A stretch of 64,000 bases of DNA, taken from assembly GCF_010389155.1 (NCBI RefSeq), contig NC_057763.1, forward strand, positions 36,438,645-36,502,644, written 5' to 3'. A model generated the notes under the pieces. That model was not told the DNA's origin. It saw nothing but the letters and a program-made list of their open reading frames with translations, and searched no databases. The position numbers and the translations under genes were made by a program. The stretch's first letter is position 1. Each line of letters opens with the position of its first letter. Positions 47,188 to 58,828 of this stretch are shown here, one piece after another. Source of the DNA: Erigeron canadensis. Lineage: Eukaryota; Streptophyta; Magnoliopsida; Asterales; Asteraceae.

Positions 47188-48116
47188 TCCATATATATAT
47201 ATATAAATATTAAAACAGTAGTTATCCTAGCATTTTAAAGCCTTATACAATTTAAAGCTATTTTTAAAAATTGCCACATAAGTCTTTATCCTATGTTGCA
47301 TCTCTATATTTTTTTACAATATATAAATCTACAAAATTATATTATCTAAAACTATTAAATAAAACAAAAATAAAATCTATATATAAACAAAATCTTTAAA
47401 AAATAAAAGTAAAAATCACATTCTATATCCGTATGAATTTAAAATCTATTTTTAAATTGGAAAATATTTGGTTTTCAAATTATTTATTTCTTAAATTTAC
47501 TATCCAATATAACCAATATTATATATCACATCGTAATATAGTTTTTTTTATCCTTTTCGTGGTGGTGATTTTACGTTTTCTAAAAACTATTATCAATTAC
47601 AGGTGAATTCAACGTAATTTGAATCATATGTTTGTTCTTTGTAATCTAATTATAATTTGAATTTGGTTCTAACTATATTTAATTAAAGCTTTTCGAGTTT
47701 TACGAATTTTATTATTTGATGAAGTAAGTTTCATGAAACTTTTTTATTTGAAAGAGTGTGATGAAATTCTAATAAGTCACATATCACTTTGCAAAAAATA
47801 AGAGATCGTTATGATTTTACATTATATTTACATTTTAACTTCATTTTATGTTCATTAGTATTGCATGAAGTATAATATGTGATAGTTAATATGAATATTT
47901 AATAATGTATGTTTTTATATAAATGATTTTCATAAATAATAAGAGTTATATTTTGAATTTATCTATTTCAATAAATGTAAAAATTTCCATTTAATGATAA
48001 TATAGATTTCATGTACATGCCTAAATAATGTATAGTTGTTAAAAGTAATTATAAATATTCATATAACTAAAACAACATTTTTAAAGATCCGCATATCGTG
48101 CGGGTAAAAGACCTAG
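47188..48116 (+). mobile_element. Helitron nested in the larger one
   Basis: 3' end: hairpin CCGCA-TATCG-TGCGG (48089-48103), then GTAAAAGACCTAG at 48116 followed by T. 5' end is taken as TCCATATATATATA at 47188, although the preceding base is C rather than A. A second hairpin, GCCGTGCAACGCACGGGC, sits just outside the 5' end (about 47169-47186), so the left boundary may be more complex. Confidence 0.5.
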
Positions 48117-48317
48117 TATAGGTATATATATATATAGCCTATCAGAAAGAAAGTGCTTACGTGACGTTCTCTGAGCTCGCCATGTCAGCGTTTTCTTACG
48201 TGGCATCGTGAGAATGATCCAAGTGACAAGTCATCATCCACGCACTTATTTGCTGCTGATGTGGAGTGACTTAAACATATATAAGCCACTATTATATTTT
48301 AATTAGAAAATATTTAG

Positions 48318-48385
48318 AGGGAGATCGAACCCGCGACCTCTCGATTGGCATGTTAGGCTTTTTGCCAATTGAACAACATTGTGTT
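48318..48385 (-). mobile_element. tRNA-like sequence (SINE head or tRNA pseudogene)
   Basis: On the minus strand TTGTTCAATTGGCAAAAAGCC (box A-like) is followed by GGTCGCGGGTTCGATCTCC (box B-like). I could not form an acceptor stem, so a working tRNA is unlikely. Confidence 0.45.
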
Positions 48386-49553
48386 TTGTTTATTTTCGGA
48401 GATCTATACTTGATAAACAACCCCAACTCCTCTCATGCCCGAAATCCAAGCCGTCATATAATTCATAATCAATCTCTTTTATTGACAATTTCTTAATCAA
48501 TCATGAACCCTAGCCTCATCCTTTTTGCGATTCAAATATCAGGTTTCTTTTTCATTTAATCTGAAAAATCATTGCTTCTTGTGTTTATATTAATGGGTTT
48601 TGGTTAATTTATATCTATGGATAATAGTTTATTTTGGTACTGAAGGGAGATCTTTTCTTTTTAATTATTATTTTTGGGTCGCTATGGTTAAATAATTTCT
48701 TATTTATATATCTTTTTCATAATACTATCATTTAGTTTATTTTCATCCCAACCTTATGATTGTTGTATGTTGTTTGTTTATTTATTGCTGATAATAGTGT
48801 TAATCTAGCCCGTACAGGTTTTTTGTTCATGATACTTATGCTTAATGATATTCGATAATGGTGGTAATCAAACCTTTATGGATGCTCAACGAATCCAAGT
48901 TATATGTTATTTTTATACTGACATGTTGGATTCTTACCAATCTCATTTTGTGTTTCATTGGTTTTAGGAAATCTATGTTGGCTTTTATGTATTGGATCAT
49001 TAATGGAGGATCCAAGATTGCATTCTCAATACAGCTTCTTTGTGAGATGCCTTAGTTTCATTCTTATTTTATATACTCATCTTTTCTTAACCATTTTTTT
49101 TTTATCATTTGATTATTATGTAACTAAAAGCTTTTATAAATTTTGTAGGAAAGAATTAGTAAAACGATCAAGTTGTTGCAGACCATTGTTATATTTCACC
49201 ATATACGTTTTCATGTTACTTATACTTTGTATTATCCATGTTCGACTCTCATTGAGTAGCTACTGTCTTAAAAATTTGTTGCTGGTATAATATAAATCTG
49301 ATATGCATTGTGACCAAGGAAAAACCTTGAGTGCGTGTGTTGACAATGTCGTCTGACCTGACCTTACGATGAATCTGATATGCAATATTTTTCTGGCAAA
49401 TATTATTACAAGCTTGCTATAAATGAACAAATTAATTTATGTAACTATACATAGGATTACTTCCATATTCTTTCTCGCAACTAGGAATGACATCAGGAAT
49501 TGTGTATTAGGTTTTATAGTGCTTTCTTGGCAGTCGGACTGCTTACCATATAA

Positions 49554-50106
49554 GGGAGGACGGAGTGGATAGGCACGGGACCGGTACCGGTGTGAACACC
49601 ACCCCGACCTACCGGTACCGGTAGGGAGGGGAGCACTTTGGACACCACGGTGCCGGTTTGAGTGCCGCATGATTTGACCGTTAGGAAAAAAAAAAGGGGG
49701 GGGTCCCACACTCCAACGTCTCTCTCTCTTTCTCTTTTCTTCTTCTTTCATTTTTTTCTTCTTCTTTCTGTGAACGCCATCTCCATTTCTTCTTCTTAAT
49801 TTTTTTTTTTTTAATCTAAATCATCAATTTAACCATCAAAAATGAATAGGGGGAAGAAACAAAAAGAACCTAATTTCTCAAATCTTCCGAAAAAACGCAG
49901 AAACCTATTTTTTTTAAGTTGTATTAGTTTTAGTTTATTAAATAAAATGTTTTAGTTTTAAAAATAAATAGAAATGAAATTAAATAGAAAAGGGTGGGGA
50001 GGGGAAGGGAGAGGTGGTGAAGTGCTCCTAGGTTTCGGAGAGGGAAGGGGAGGAGAAGAAAAATCAGGGAGGGGAGGGGAGGAGTGGGGAAGCTCTCCCC
50101 CCACCC
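49554..50106. mobile_element. PIF/Harbinger MITE, 553 bp
   Basis: Flanked by TAA on both sides (49551-49553, 50107-50109). Ends GGGAGGACGGAGTGG and, inverted, GGGTGGGGGGAGAG, imperfect but similar to the TIR of the element at 34885-37174. The interior holds CCGGTACCGGT twice and a long G/A-rich stretch (49980-50100). No gene. Confidence 0.6.
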
Positions 50107-51940
50107 TAAGTGTACTTTATGTTGAGCATAGAAGTAGAATAGAAAAGGAAAAAGTTATTTTCAAAAACCATGTTGTACAGGTTGCTTCTGTGACTTGCTA
50201 TTGTAATTTTGTTTTATAAATAAATTAATCACATTAGGAATATATATATTTTTTTGGTATACTTTGTAGTATGTGAAGACCTTGCTGGATTGTTGTGTCC
50301 ATATTCGTAAGTAATAGGATTGACTTTCAAGTTTAAATTGCACTTATCTTTGTTATACAACTTATAGCTTGTGCAAGGTATATCTTTATGGTATAACTAA
50401 TATTTATCAAATATTTTTGTTTTTTTTGGTTATATTGTTTTCCTTTTAGGAATATCAGGGTATTTTGGTATCATTTTCTAATATATTTTGTTTTCTTTTT
50501 GACTAAAATGGATCAGATATGAACATTTGATTTCTTTGTTTCCTTCAAAGATTATTTTAGTTCTTTTAACTGTGTGTTTCTCAAAATAAGAAAGTTTGAA
50601 TTTGTATATATGTATGTCATATATACATTTGAAATGTAAAAGAAGAGGTTATGATGGATTTTTATGCTATTTATATTGGCAGTAGCATATACTACATAAA
50701 TTACAATTTGGAGAAGGGGACATAGACATACATATTTGGAGGCTCGGAGCATGTTGGGCCACCAGCCCACCACTGTCTTTATCCATTCGTTCCATTCAGA
50801 ATTTGACCATGTTTGGCGTTTTCATGACCACTTACATTGCGAGGTACATGAGTATTGCTGCTTTAATAAAATTACTTTTCGTGAACAGACAATATAAATG
50901 ATTAATAATTTACCTATAATTGCTTTAATACCTATATCTTTTCTGCAGGAATGTGTTGATAATTGATTTTGTATATCTTTTATGCGTTTGAGGCAATGTC
51001 AAAAAAAGACATGAATGTAGTTTCTTCTCTACCAATTTTCCGTACGGAAAGCAAGTTTAGACACTATTCAGTTATAGGTGACCTGCCGTAGTATATAGTA
51101 AATGTGGCAAAATGGTTATGTTGGCTAATGGGTCCATATGGGTAACTCTTAGTTTGGGTTAAATTTTGATAGGTCAGGTGAGGAAGGATCGAAATTCGCC
51201 CACAATATCATTAATACCGGTATTTTCTCTACATGAATACCAGAAGACGAGAATTTTTTGTTTCAGGTTGTTAATCATTGAGCATGTATACGATGCCAGT
51301 GGCAGCCTTCAAAGAGAGTTAACTACATGCCAGGGTATGTTTTAATGCTCCTTCATACACGTTATAAAGAACCGAACATAGCTTTTATTTTGCTGCAACT
51401 CTCCCACTATAATACCACATCACTACTTCAGTGGACAACTTATATGTATCATATATAGATAGTTTTTTTTTTTGTCTTTTGTGTATTTCTTTTCTTGAGT
51501 TTAATCATCATTACATTGGAGCACTCTTTGATTTCCTTCACATGATACAGTGTTGCTTCTTATGTACATATCTGTTCCATGTTAGAATAAATTTCTCAGT
51601 AATTAATAGTGACTAATAGCCTTCATTGCTTCTTGACCGACATGCTATACTAATTTTTCTTGAAATACTATGGGTCATGAGATACTAAATTTCTTTGTAT
51701 CCTGAATTATTTTTGAGCATGTCGGTTTGAAGTGGGAATTCAAGGAATGGTTGCTCTTAATTAGTTTGGTCTAATATTAACATCTTTTTCCTATAACAGT
51801 CGCAAAATCTATACTTGCATAAATCTTTAGTAGTTTTGTGAAAACAGAAAATAGGAAAACTTAATAGCAATTATGTATAAGAAATCAACGAGAAATAAGA
51901 TAGTTCGCAACAACGCGCGGGTTTCCCTAGTATATATATA

Positions 51941-52218
51941 TATATATACGGAACTATAATCAAACTCATATTTAAGCCCATTAATAAAGATTTTCAGAGT
52001 TCAGCCCTTTTCATAAGCCATAAAGATTGTGAAATTAGCTTGTAGCTTAAACAAATAAACAGTTATATATATGTCAAGTTATACCCTACCAAATACTCTA
52101 TTAAATATTCCAGAACAACATACATCCACAAGACCACAACATAACGATTTTACAGACGATATCACAAAGACACAAACTACTCCGATCTTAAATGGTTTTA
52201 ACAAGAGTTCTTGCAACC
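51941..52218. repeat. Second copy of the LRR gene 3' flank
   Basis: Matches 59665-59930 in the same orientation: shared stretches include TTTTCAGAGTTCAGCCCTTT, AGCCATAAAGATTGTG, CAGAACAACATACATCCACA and CATAACGATTTTACAGACGA. Similarity ends near 52218, short of the LRR coding exon, so this is a piece of 3' UTR/downstream DNA only. Confidence 0.8.
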
Positions 52219-52609
52219 TGAAACATGTGGTTTACATTAGATGCATATATGCATCTTTCCTACGCTTTTATGTGAAGGAACGTCGTCTAAATGATCGACC
52301 TACATGCTAGCTTGTTATAAGTATTACACTTTGCTGCTTGATAACTTCATCAAGAATTCAAAATTTTACAAAAACAAATATTATTTTGGATACTTAACCG
52401 TGAGAAATTAATAATATTCTCCCCTCAAGTTTAAGTTGTTTTTAGCACAGGTTAAGGTTTTCTGCCCTTAGAATATTTATGGTCAATTCAAAAAAGTTAA
52501 CATTATTTTTTGTTCCAACATGGGCTTTGTCTAGTTTTCCGATTCCCAATCCATAACAGACAGACGTACATGTACATACACCCATATTTGCTTTTCTCCA
52601 GATTTTTTT

Positions 52610-55600
52610 TTTTTTGAAAATAGTCATATTTTAAGATGTATTTGTCAAAGTATTTTTTTTTTTAAATTATGAAACTAGTAAATCCGGGTTACCCAAGCCC
52701 GGACTCGATAAAAGTGGCCAACCCGGGTTTCCCAACCCGGACTTAAATTTTGAATATTGAGTCCGGGTTTCCCAATACCGGACTCGCAGGGGCTACAACT
52801 TTTTCAGTGATGTGACAGTCTAGGTTGGAAAGTGTAGGTTACACCCTGTACACAAGTATGTGGTCCTCTCTCATTTTGTTTTTGGTTAGATGTAACAAAC
52901 AAAGTTATTTGGTCCCTATATTAGATGAATAGATCCCAATTATCTTTCTGTCTACTTTAGAATCATCTGTTGCAACCTATTATCTTCACCCCTCCCTACA
53001 ATAACACTTAGATACTGGACCACTAAAAAAAACTGGACCACAACATAAACTACGTTATTTTGTATTACTTTTATGTCCCTGCTATGTTGGGCTTCTGCAC
53101 AACACATGCAACTTACACCGGTGGTTTTCCACATTATTCAACTATTTTAAAATGAGTAGTCCCTATACTTACAGAGTTGCTTAAAATAACAATGTGTTTC
53201 AAGTGCAAATCCCTCCTTAAAGTAATTCGGTGCATGCTGAAGTGATTGTGCGTTTTCTTTGTTAAACATATGCTCGTATGTTGCATTATGCACATATAAC
53301 TCTCCCAATAAATCCATTCGAATTTGACGCCATGTCTCCGATGACCCATGCATACAGTTGTCGCTCTAAATCCACAGTTTCCATCTCCCAATATATTTGG
53401 CACCTGTGTGATATATGGAAGAAACATTTCAAATCCTTGGTTAGTTAAAAAAGTTGTATTGTTCATGGCTGGATCTACATCGTACGGTGGGGTTAGACAC
53501 ATATAAGCATTGGAATCTTGATCTTCCGGTTCTTCATTTAATTCAAAAAAGTTGAGTAGGTGTAGGGGTTTGAGTTTCGGTTTGGGTTTTTTCAACCTTG
53601 GACGTCCCCGGTTATCTTTGTGATATTCGGGTTCACCAATTGTTGAAGAATCAATATTAGCCTTCCTCCAAAATGCATGATCAACATCTTCAACAAGAAT
53701 ACACGGCACAAGATCAAGCTTCCTCCAAAAAGCATCAACAAATTGTAGTGGAATAGGCTCGTTTGCATCGAAATGCAATATTATCTCATGTGCGCATGGT
53801 AACCCGTGACTCGATCTCAGCTGACAACCACAATTCTAAAAACTTAAACCAAGACCAATGTACCAATCGTATCATCTGTTGGGCATTATAGATGGTATTG
53901 TTTGTAGACACGTTATTCCCATCCAATGCCTTCAGTGTTATAAGAATATCACGTGCTTTTATATTCTGACTTGTCATTGTTGCAACTAAACTAGTTTCAT
54001 GACTAGTCAACCTTTGTGCAAATGGATGACCCTCCATGAACAGTGCAGGTTCATGATTATGTTTATGATATTTCACTGTTAACACTCATACATCATTAAT
54101 CTTATAATACTTTCCCACTAATTCAATTGTGCAATCAATTTTTTTGGTTTGAGTGTCTCTAACAACAAGATTAGTACTTCTAGACACACCGCCACGATCA
54201 CATATAAGTACAATTTTGGAAAGATAACCATTTTTTCTTAGATCTTTTGGTGACAAGAACGTAACCATGAGAGCGTGCCATTTTTATGCCTATTCTACTA
54301 ATTCTTGATTAGAGTTAAACACCTATAAATATGATATAAGTGGCTTGTTATCTACATAAACAAGTATTCTTGATGTATAATGAATAGTTACTATAAATAT
54401 AAAGCAAGTATTCTTGATGCATAATATAAAACAATTTACATAAACAATAATTATAAAGATATTTTGTAAAAAATCATACAAATTGAAAACCAACTTTACA
54501 TATTTTGTAAATCCATCACTATTTTGTAAAAAATCAATGTCACTTTATTAAAAACATATTTATTACTTAACTTAATTTATGAAAAATTGAGCAAGTGTTG
54601 TCTTTTTCTTTCCCTCACTTTTCCTGTACATCCTACACATAACATTATTTTGTATAAATTAATGACATTTTCTAAAAGCGTATTTGTTTTTAACTTATTT
54701 GATTCTCATAAATGCTACCTCACACTTTATACATACGTATAAAAATAATGACGTTTTCTACAAGTGTATTTGTTTTTAACTTGATTTGATTATCATAAAT
54801 ACTACCTGACAAAGTTATACAAAGTTATAGATAAAAACTAAATGGACTAAAAGGATTTTTTGTTTAATGTAACAATAGTCTTAGGGATGTATATGTCGCT
54901 ATCCACTAAGTTTTGCTTTATTTATTTATATTTATTATTATTATTATGCTATGACAACACATTTAAACATGACGTTGTTGTGATTTATTTATTTTATTAT
55001 TATTATTATGTCATGTCGCTATCCACTAAGTCAGAACTTCTTTATTTATCTTGTACTTTTGATGACATCAACAAATTAATTGCAATAGTACTCGCTGGAG
55101 CATTATATTTTGGGGTTTGAGGGGCGGAGATAAGATAAGGGGAAATGTTACATGATGTTAACATCATTTAACTTAAATGATGTTCTCTCACAAACTTACT
55201 CACATCAATTTTTACACATGTCAAAAAGCCCCTCATGATTTTCATGGTTTATGAGAGCAACATCATCTAAGTTATCCCAATAAGATAAAACTTAATATTT
55301 TATGCTACACACTTTGAAAGCTGACTTTTGTAAATCACACTTTTTAGGTAATTGCTTAGTTGCTTACTAAATCTTCAGATTTTGACTACGTGGAAGGAAG
55401 CCCGATGCAACTGTATCATTGGAAGAAAGAAATATTGATTACACATGAATCGGAATGAATCCATCTGCCAGGGTCCTTGTTTTTCAAAATGGTTCACATT
55501 TTATCTTCGACACTATCGAAATCATTCCGTAAGGTTTCCTCCATACATTTACAATGCTTGAGCACAAATTCATATGGTATGTTATATACTGTAATACACA

Positions 55601-55890
55601 TCCAAGTTAGTCTATTCAGGGTGAAACCAGGGTTCCTAAACCCGGTCTCACTCTCTCCCCACTATGGCAACTGTAGCATTGCGATCTATGTCACATCATG
55701 TCAGAAAGTCTGCGAGTCCGTGGATGGGAAACCCGGGATTGATTTTCGAATTTGAGTCCGGGTTTGTGAAAACCGGATTGGACCAACTTTTTCGAGTCCG
55801 GGTTTGGGAATCCAGATTTATTAGTTTCATAATTACTTTTTCCAAAAGTTATTTTGACAACACATACTAAATATATGTCTATTTTCAAAA
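52610..55890 (-). mobile_element. Mutator-like element with ~200-bp TIRs
   Basis: The left TIR (about 52610-52820) and right TIR (about 55690-55890) are inverted copies: outward parts GAAAATAG-CATAT, then TTATGAAACTA-TAAATC, then repeated GAGTCCGGGTTT-CC-A motifs, then GATGTGACA. The interior carries a decayed transposase-type gene on the minus strand (53134-54268) and A+T-rich DNA (54300-55300) with an 85-bp tandem duplication (54661-54810). The right TIR occurs again at about 56530-56770. Confidence 0.75.
53134..54268 (-). pseudogene. Decayed MULE protein: FAR1-type N-terminus and OTU domain
   Basis: Three consecutive minus-strand pieces. 54268-54086 has a FAR1-like start (CDRGGVSRST, KIDCTIELVGKYYK) and ends at TGA where Trp would be expected. 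54085-53786 continues in the same frame with VKYHKHNHEPALFMEGHPF and ITLKALDGNNVSTNNTIYNA, typical of FAR1/MULE proteins. 53778-53134 has GRPRLKKPKPK and then QVPNILGDGNCGFRATTVCMG, the OTU cysteine-protease motif with the expected Asp-Gly-Asn-Cys. The DDE transposase core that should lie between these parts is missing, so the gene is internally deleted as well as interrupted. It lies inside long TIRs, which marks it as transposon, not a host FAR1-related gene. Confidence 0.7.
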
Positions 55891-56934
55891 AACAATTTCT
55901 TACATGCATAAGAAACATAGAACACAGATGATAATCATTTTTAAACTTGAATACATATAAGAATCGTAGCTATAGTGAATATCATTTTTACATTGAAACA
56001 TTAACTCGCAATTATCGCATTGAACTTCTTCCTTAAAAATAGGAAGTTCGCACTTAGCAATAAGAGAAAATTGATTATAGATAAGAGAAAACTCATAAAC
56101 TGACATAATTATTATATTACATGTGCAATTTGAACTCATGAGTCATGAACTCTTTTTGAATCACACTCTTATGGTAATTGCTTAGTTGCTTACTAAATCT
56201 TCGAATTTTGACTACATGGAAGGAAGCCCGATGCAGTTGTATCATTGGAAGAAAGAAATATTGATTAAACATGAATCACATTGAATCCATCTGCCCCTGT
56301 TTTTCAAAATGGTTCACATGTTATCTTCGACACTATTGAAATCATTGAGTAAGGTTTCCTCCATACATTTACAATACTTAAGCACAAATTCATATGCTAG
56401 GTTATATACTGTAATACACATCCAAGTTAGTCTATTATAAGGTTTGAAGTTTGACACCGATCAAAAAAAAAGGGGACCACATATCTATATATTCAAGGTG
56501 AAATCGAGGTTCCTAAACACGGTCTCACTCTCTCTCCACTATCGCAACTGTAGCACTGCGATCTATGTCACATCATATCAGAAAGTCTGCGAATCTGAGG
56601 ATGGGAAACCCGGACTCGATTTTCGAATTTGAGTCTGGGTTTGCGAAAACCGGATTAGACCAACTTTTTTTTAGTCTGGGTTTGGGAAACCCGGATTTAC
56701 TAGTTTCATAATAATTTTTTTTTTCCAAAAACTATTTTGACAACACACTAAATATATGTCTATTTTCAAAAAAAAATTCTTGCATGCGTAAGAAACATAG
56801 AACACAGATGATAATCATTTTTAAACTTGAATACATATAAGAATCGTAGCTATAGTGAACATCATCTTCACATAGAAACATTAACTCACATTTACCGCAC
56901 TAAACTTCTTCCTTAAAAATAGGAAGTTCGCACT
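55332..56934 (+). repeat. Tandem duplication of the MULE right end and flank
   Basis: Copy 1 is 55332-56054 and copy 2 is 56157-56934, similar throughout, including GGAAGGAAGCCCGATGCA, the TIR with GAGTC-GGGTTTG, and GGAAGTTCGCACT at the end. Copy 2 has an extra ~45 bases around 56440-56490. Confidence 0.85.
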
Positions 56935-56938
56935 CGGA

Positions 56939-57713
56939 TTTATAAACACCAGTCCTTCGCAATCTGAAACGGTGCATGAAATTTCGGCCACTCACAATCT
57001 TATGTTTCTTGCTCTAAAATAGGAAGTTTTCGCTCGAATTCAAGGAGGCTCGATCTGTTCGTCCCACAACTTTTTTTTTTAGTTACTAGTTAGCATTCGA
57101 GAATTTACAGTGGTATCCAATTAGAGAGTATGCGGAACTCGAACCACTTACCCATGTTCACGGTGATAAACCGAGATGAACCAAACTTGGGACAAGGGGT
57201 CGTTATTGGCATTGTAGACACCAGAATAAAACCTACTCATCCGCATTCGATGACGTCGGGGTCTCTCGCCCTCCAAAAAATTGAGGGTTAAGTCATCGTT
57301 TTCAAATAAGATTATTGCTCGATACATCTTTGATTCTAATTCACTTGTCGATGAGGATGGGCATAGAACCCATGTTTCATCCATCGTAGCCGGTAACTTC
57401 GTTAAAGGTGCACGATTGTTAAACCAAGAAATTGGCATCATAGCTGCTTTGGCACCTTATGCACACAATGTAAGTTATAAAGTGTGCTAGGATAAGCATG
57501 GCGGGATGATGGCATCAACATTAGAAAATGCCATGTTGAAAGCCATTGACGACGGGGTACACATCATAAGTTTATCAATGATGACAATGATAGATCATCT
57601 AAACATAAAAGGCAAACTGATCTTAGACGAGAAGAGGTTTCGTGCCAACATGTTTGCTATTGGTTGAGGGCATGTGAACTATGTAAAGGGAAATGATCTT
57701 AGTCTTGTGTTTG
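56939..57713 (+). pseudogene. Subtilase gene fragment, left arm of an inverted repeat
   Basis: Begins with TTTATAAACACCAG, a TATA-like box, then an apparent leader and a decayed subtilase coding stretch: LGQGVVIGIVDT (catalytic Asp region), DEDGHRTHVSS (catalytic His region), AGNFVKGARLLNQ and APYAHNVSYKVC. A TAG follows YKVC, a TGA follows FAIG, and the DDVGV region is shifted out of frame. The signal peptide and I9 propeptide expected upstream in a plant subtilase, and the catalytic Ser domain downstream, are absent. It matches the reverse complement of 57766-58512. Confidence 0.8.
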
Positions 57714-57765
57714 ACATCCAACCTAAAGATTACATATCTGATCCTTTTGACATGGGTGTAACCCC

Positions 57766-58512
57766 AAAACACGAGATCGGGATCATTTCCCTTTACATAG
57801 TTCACATGTCCACAACCGGTAGCAAACATGTTGGCACGAAACCTCTTCTCATCTAAGATCGGTTTGCCTTTCATTGATAAACTTACGATGTGTATCCCAT
57901 TATCAACGACTTTCAAAATGGCATGTTCTAATGTTGATGCCATCATCCCGCCATGCTTATCCTGGCGCACTTTATAACTTACGATGTGTGCATAAGGTTC
58001 CAAACCAGCTTTGATGCCAAATTCTTGGTTAAACAAGCGTGCACCTTTAACAAAGTTACCGGCTGCAATGGATGAAACATGGGTTTGCCCATCCTCATCG
58101 ACAAGTGAATTAAAATCAAAGATGTATCGACCAATAATCTTATTTGAAAAAGATGACTTAACCCCCCATTTTTTTGGAGGGCGAGGGACCCCGACGTCAT
58201 CGAATGACGAATGAGTAGGTTTTCTTCTGGTGTCTATAATGCCAATAACGACCCCTTGTCCCAAGTTTGGTTCATCTCGGTTTATCACCATGACTAGGGT
58301 GAGTGGTTGGAGCTCCGCATACTGTCCAATTGAATGTTAATGTGATTTCTTGAATGCTAACTAGTAACTAAAAAAAATGGTTGTGGCACGAACAGATTGA
58401 GCCTTCTTGAATCCGAGTGTGAACTTCCTATTTTTAAGGCAAGAAACATAAAATTGTGAGCGGCCGAAATTCCATGCACCGTTTCAAATTGTCAAGGACT
58501 GGTATTTATAAA
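57766..58512 (-). pseudogene. Subtilase gene fragment, right arm of the inverted repeat
   Basis: Minus-strand copy of the same fragment, starting from TTTATAAATACCAG near 58512. The coding-like part starts at about 58291 and is open for 222 codons, running across the 52-bp centre into the antisense of the other arm. It keeps GVVIGIIDT and THSSFDDVGVP, but the catalytic His motif is altered to DEDGQTHVSS (a base or codon lost). The normal C-terminal half is missing. It is better preserved than the left arm. Confidence 0.8.
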
Positions 58513-58542
58513 GGATACTGAAATAATATATTTTTAATAACA

Positions 58543-58546
58543 CTAG
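58543..58546 (-). mobile_element. Possible decayed Helitron 3' terminus
   Basis: On the minus strand CCGCATCGCGCATGCATACATCTAG followed by T has a partial hairpin and a CTAG end. No matching 5' end is identified. Confidence 0.3.
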
Positions 58547-58778
58547 ATGTATGCATGCGCGATGCGGCGACGATTATGTTAGCATCGACGGTTTGGTGGT
58601 GGCGGTGCCAGGGCTAGCGAGAGAGGGCGGAGACTCAAGAAGGAGATATGTTTTAGGTTAGGATTTAAGATATGTTTTAAGGTTGGATACACACATAGTT
58701 AGGATTAAGAAAAAGGAAAAAATGTGAAGAGTGTTAAAAAAAATATTTGGGGGTATTTTGAGGATAATGAAAAAATGT

Positions 58779-58828
<50 letters not shown>

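Larger units (their letters stand above)
43971..51930 (+). mobile_element. Large Helitron (about 8 kb) with nested elements
   Basis: 5' end TCTATATTCTATATATAATT after A (43970). 3' end CGCGCGGGTTTCCCTAG at 51930 followed by T. Its terminal hairpin is partly decayed. Host sequence on the left (TGGTTGCTGAAATTC) and right (GGAACTATAATCAAACT) is contiguous, with only about 20 bases between, in the paralogous region at 59630-59670, which supports a single insertion. It lacks recognisable Rep/helicase coding sequence. Inside are a 52-bp tandem repeat, another Helitron (47188-48116), a tRNA-like repeat and a Harbinger MITE. The rest is A+T-rich with no clear gene. Confidence 0.5.

Noticed and set aside
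48318..48385. Functional tRNA gene
   Set aside because: Box A- and box B-like motifs are present but no acceptor stem or plausible anticodon arm forms.
49974..50219. Gly-rich open frame
   Set aside because: Product of the G/A-rich interior of the MITE at 49554-50106.
53134..54268. Host FAR1-related or OTU gene
   Set aside because: It sits between long TIRs, lacks the transposase core and has internal stops, so it is a transposon remnant.
57281..58291. Working subtilase gene
   Set aside because: Both arms lack the propeptide and catalytic Ser region and have stops, a frameshift or a damaged His motif.
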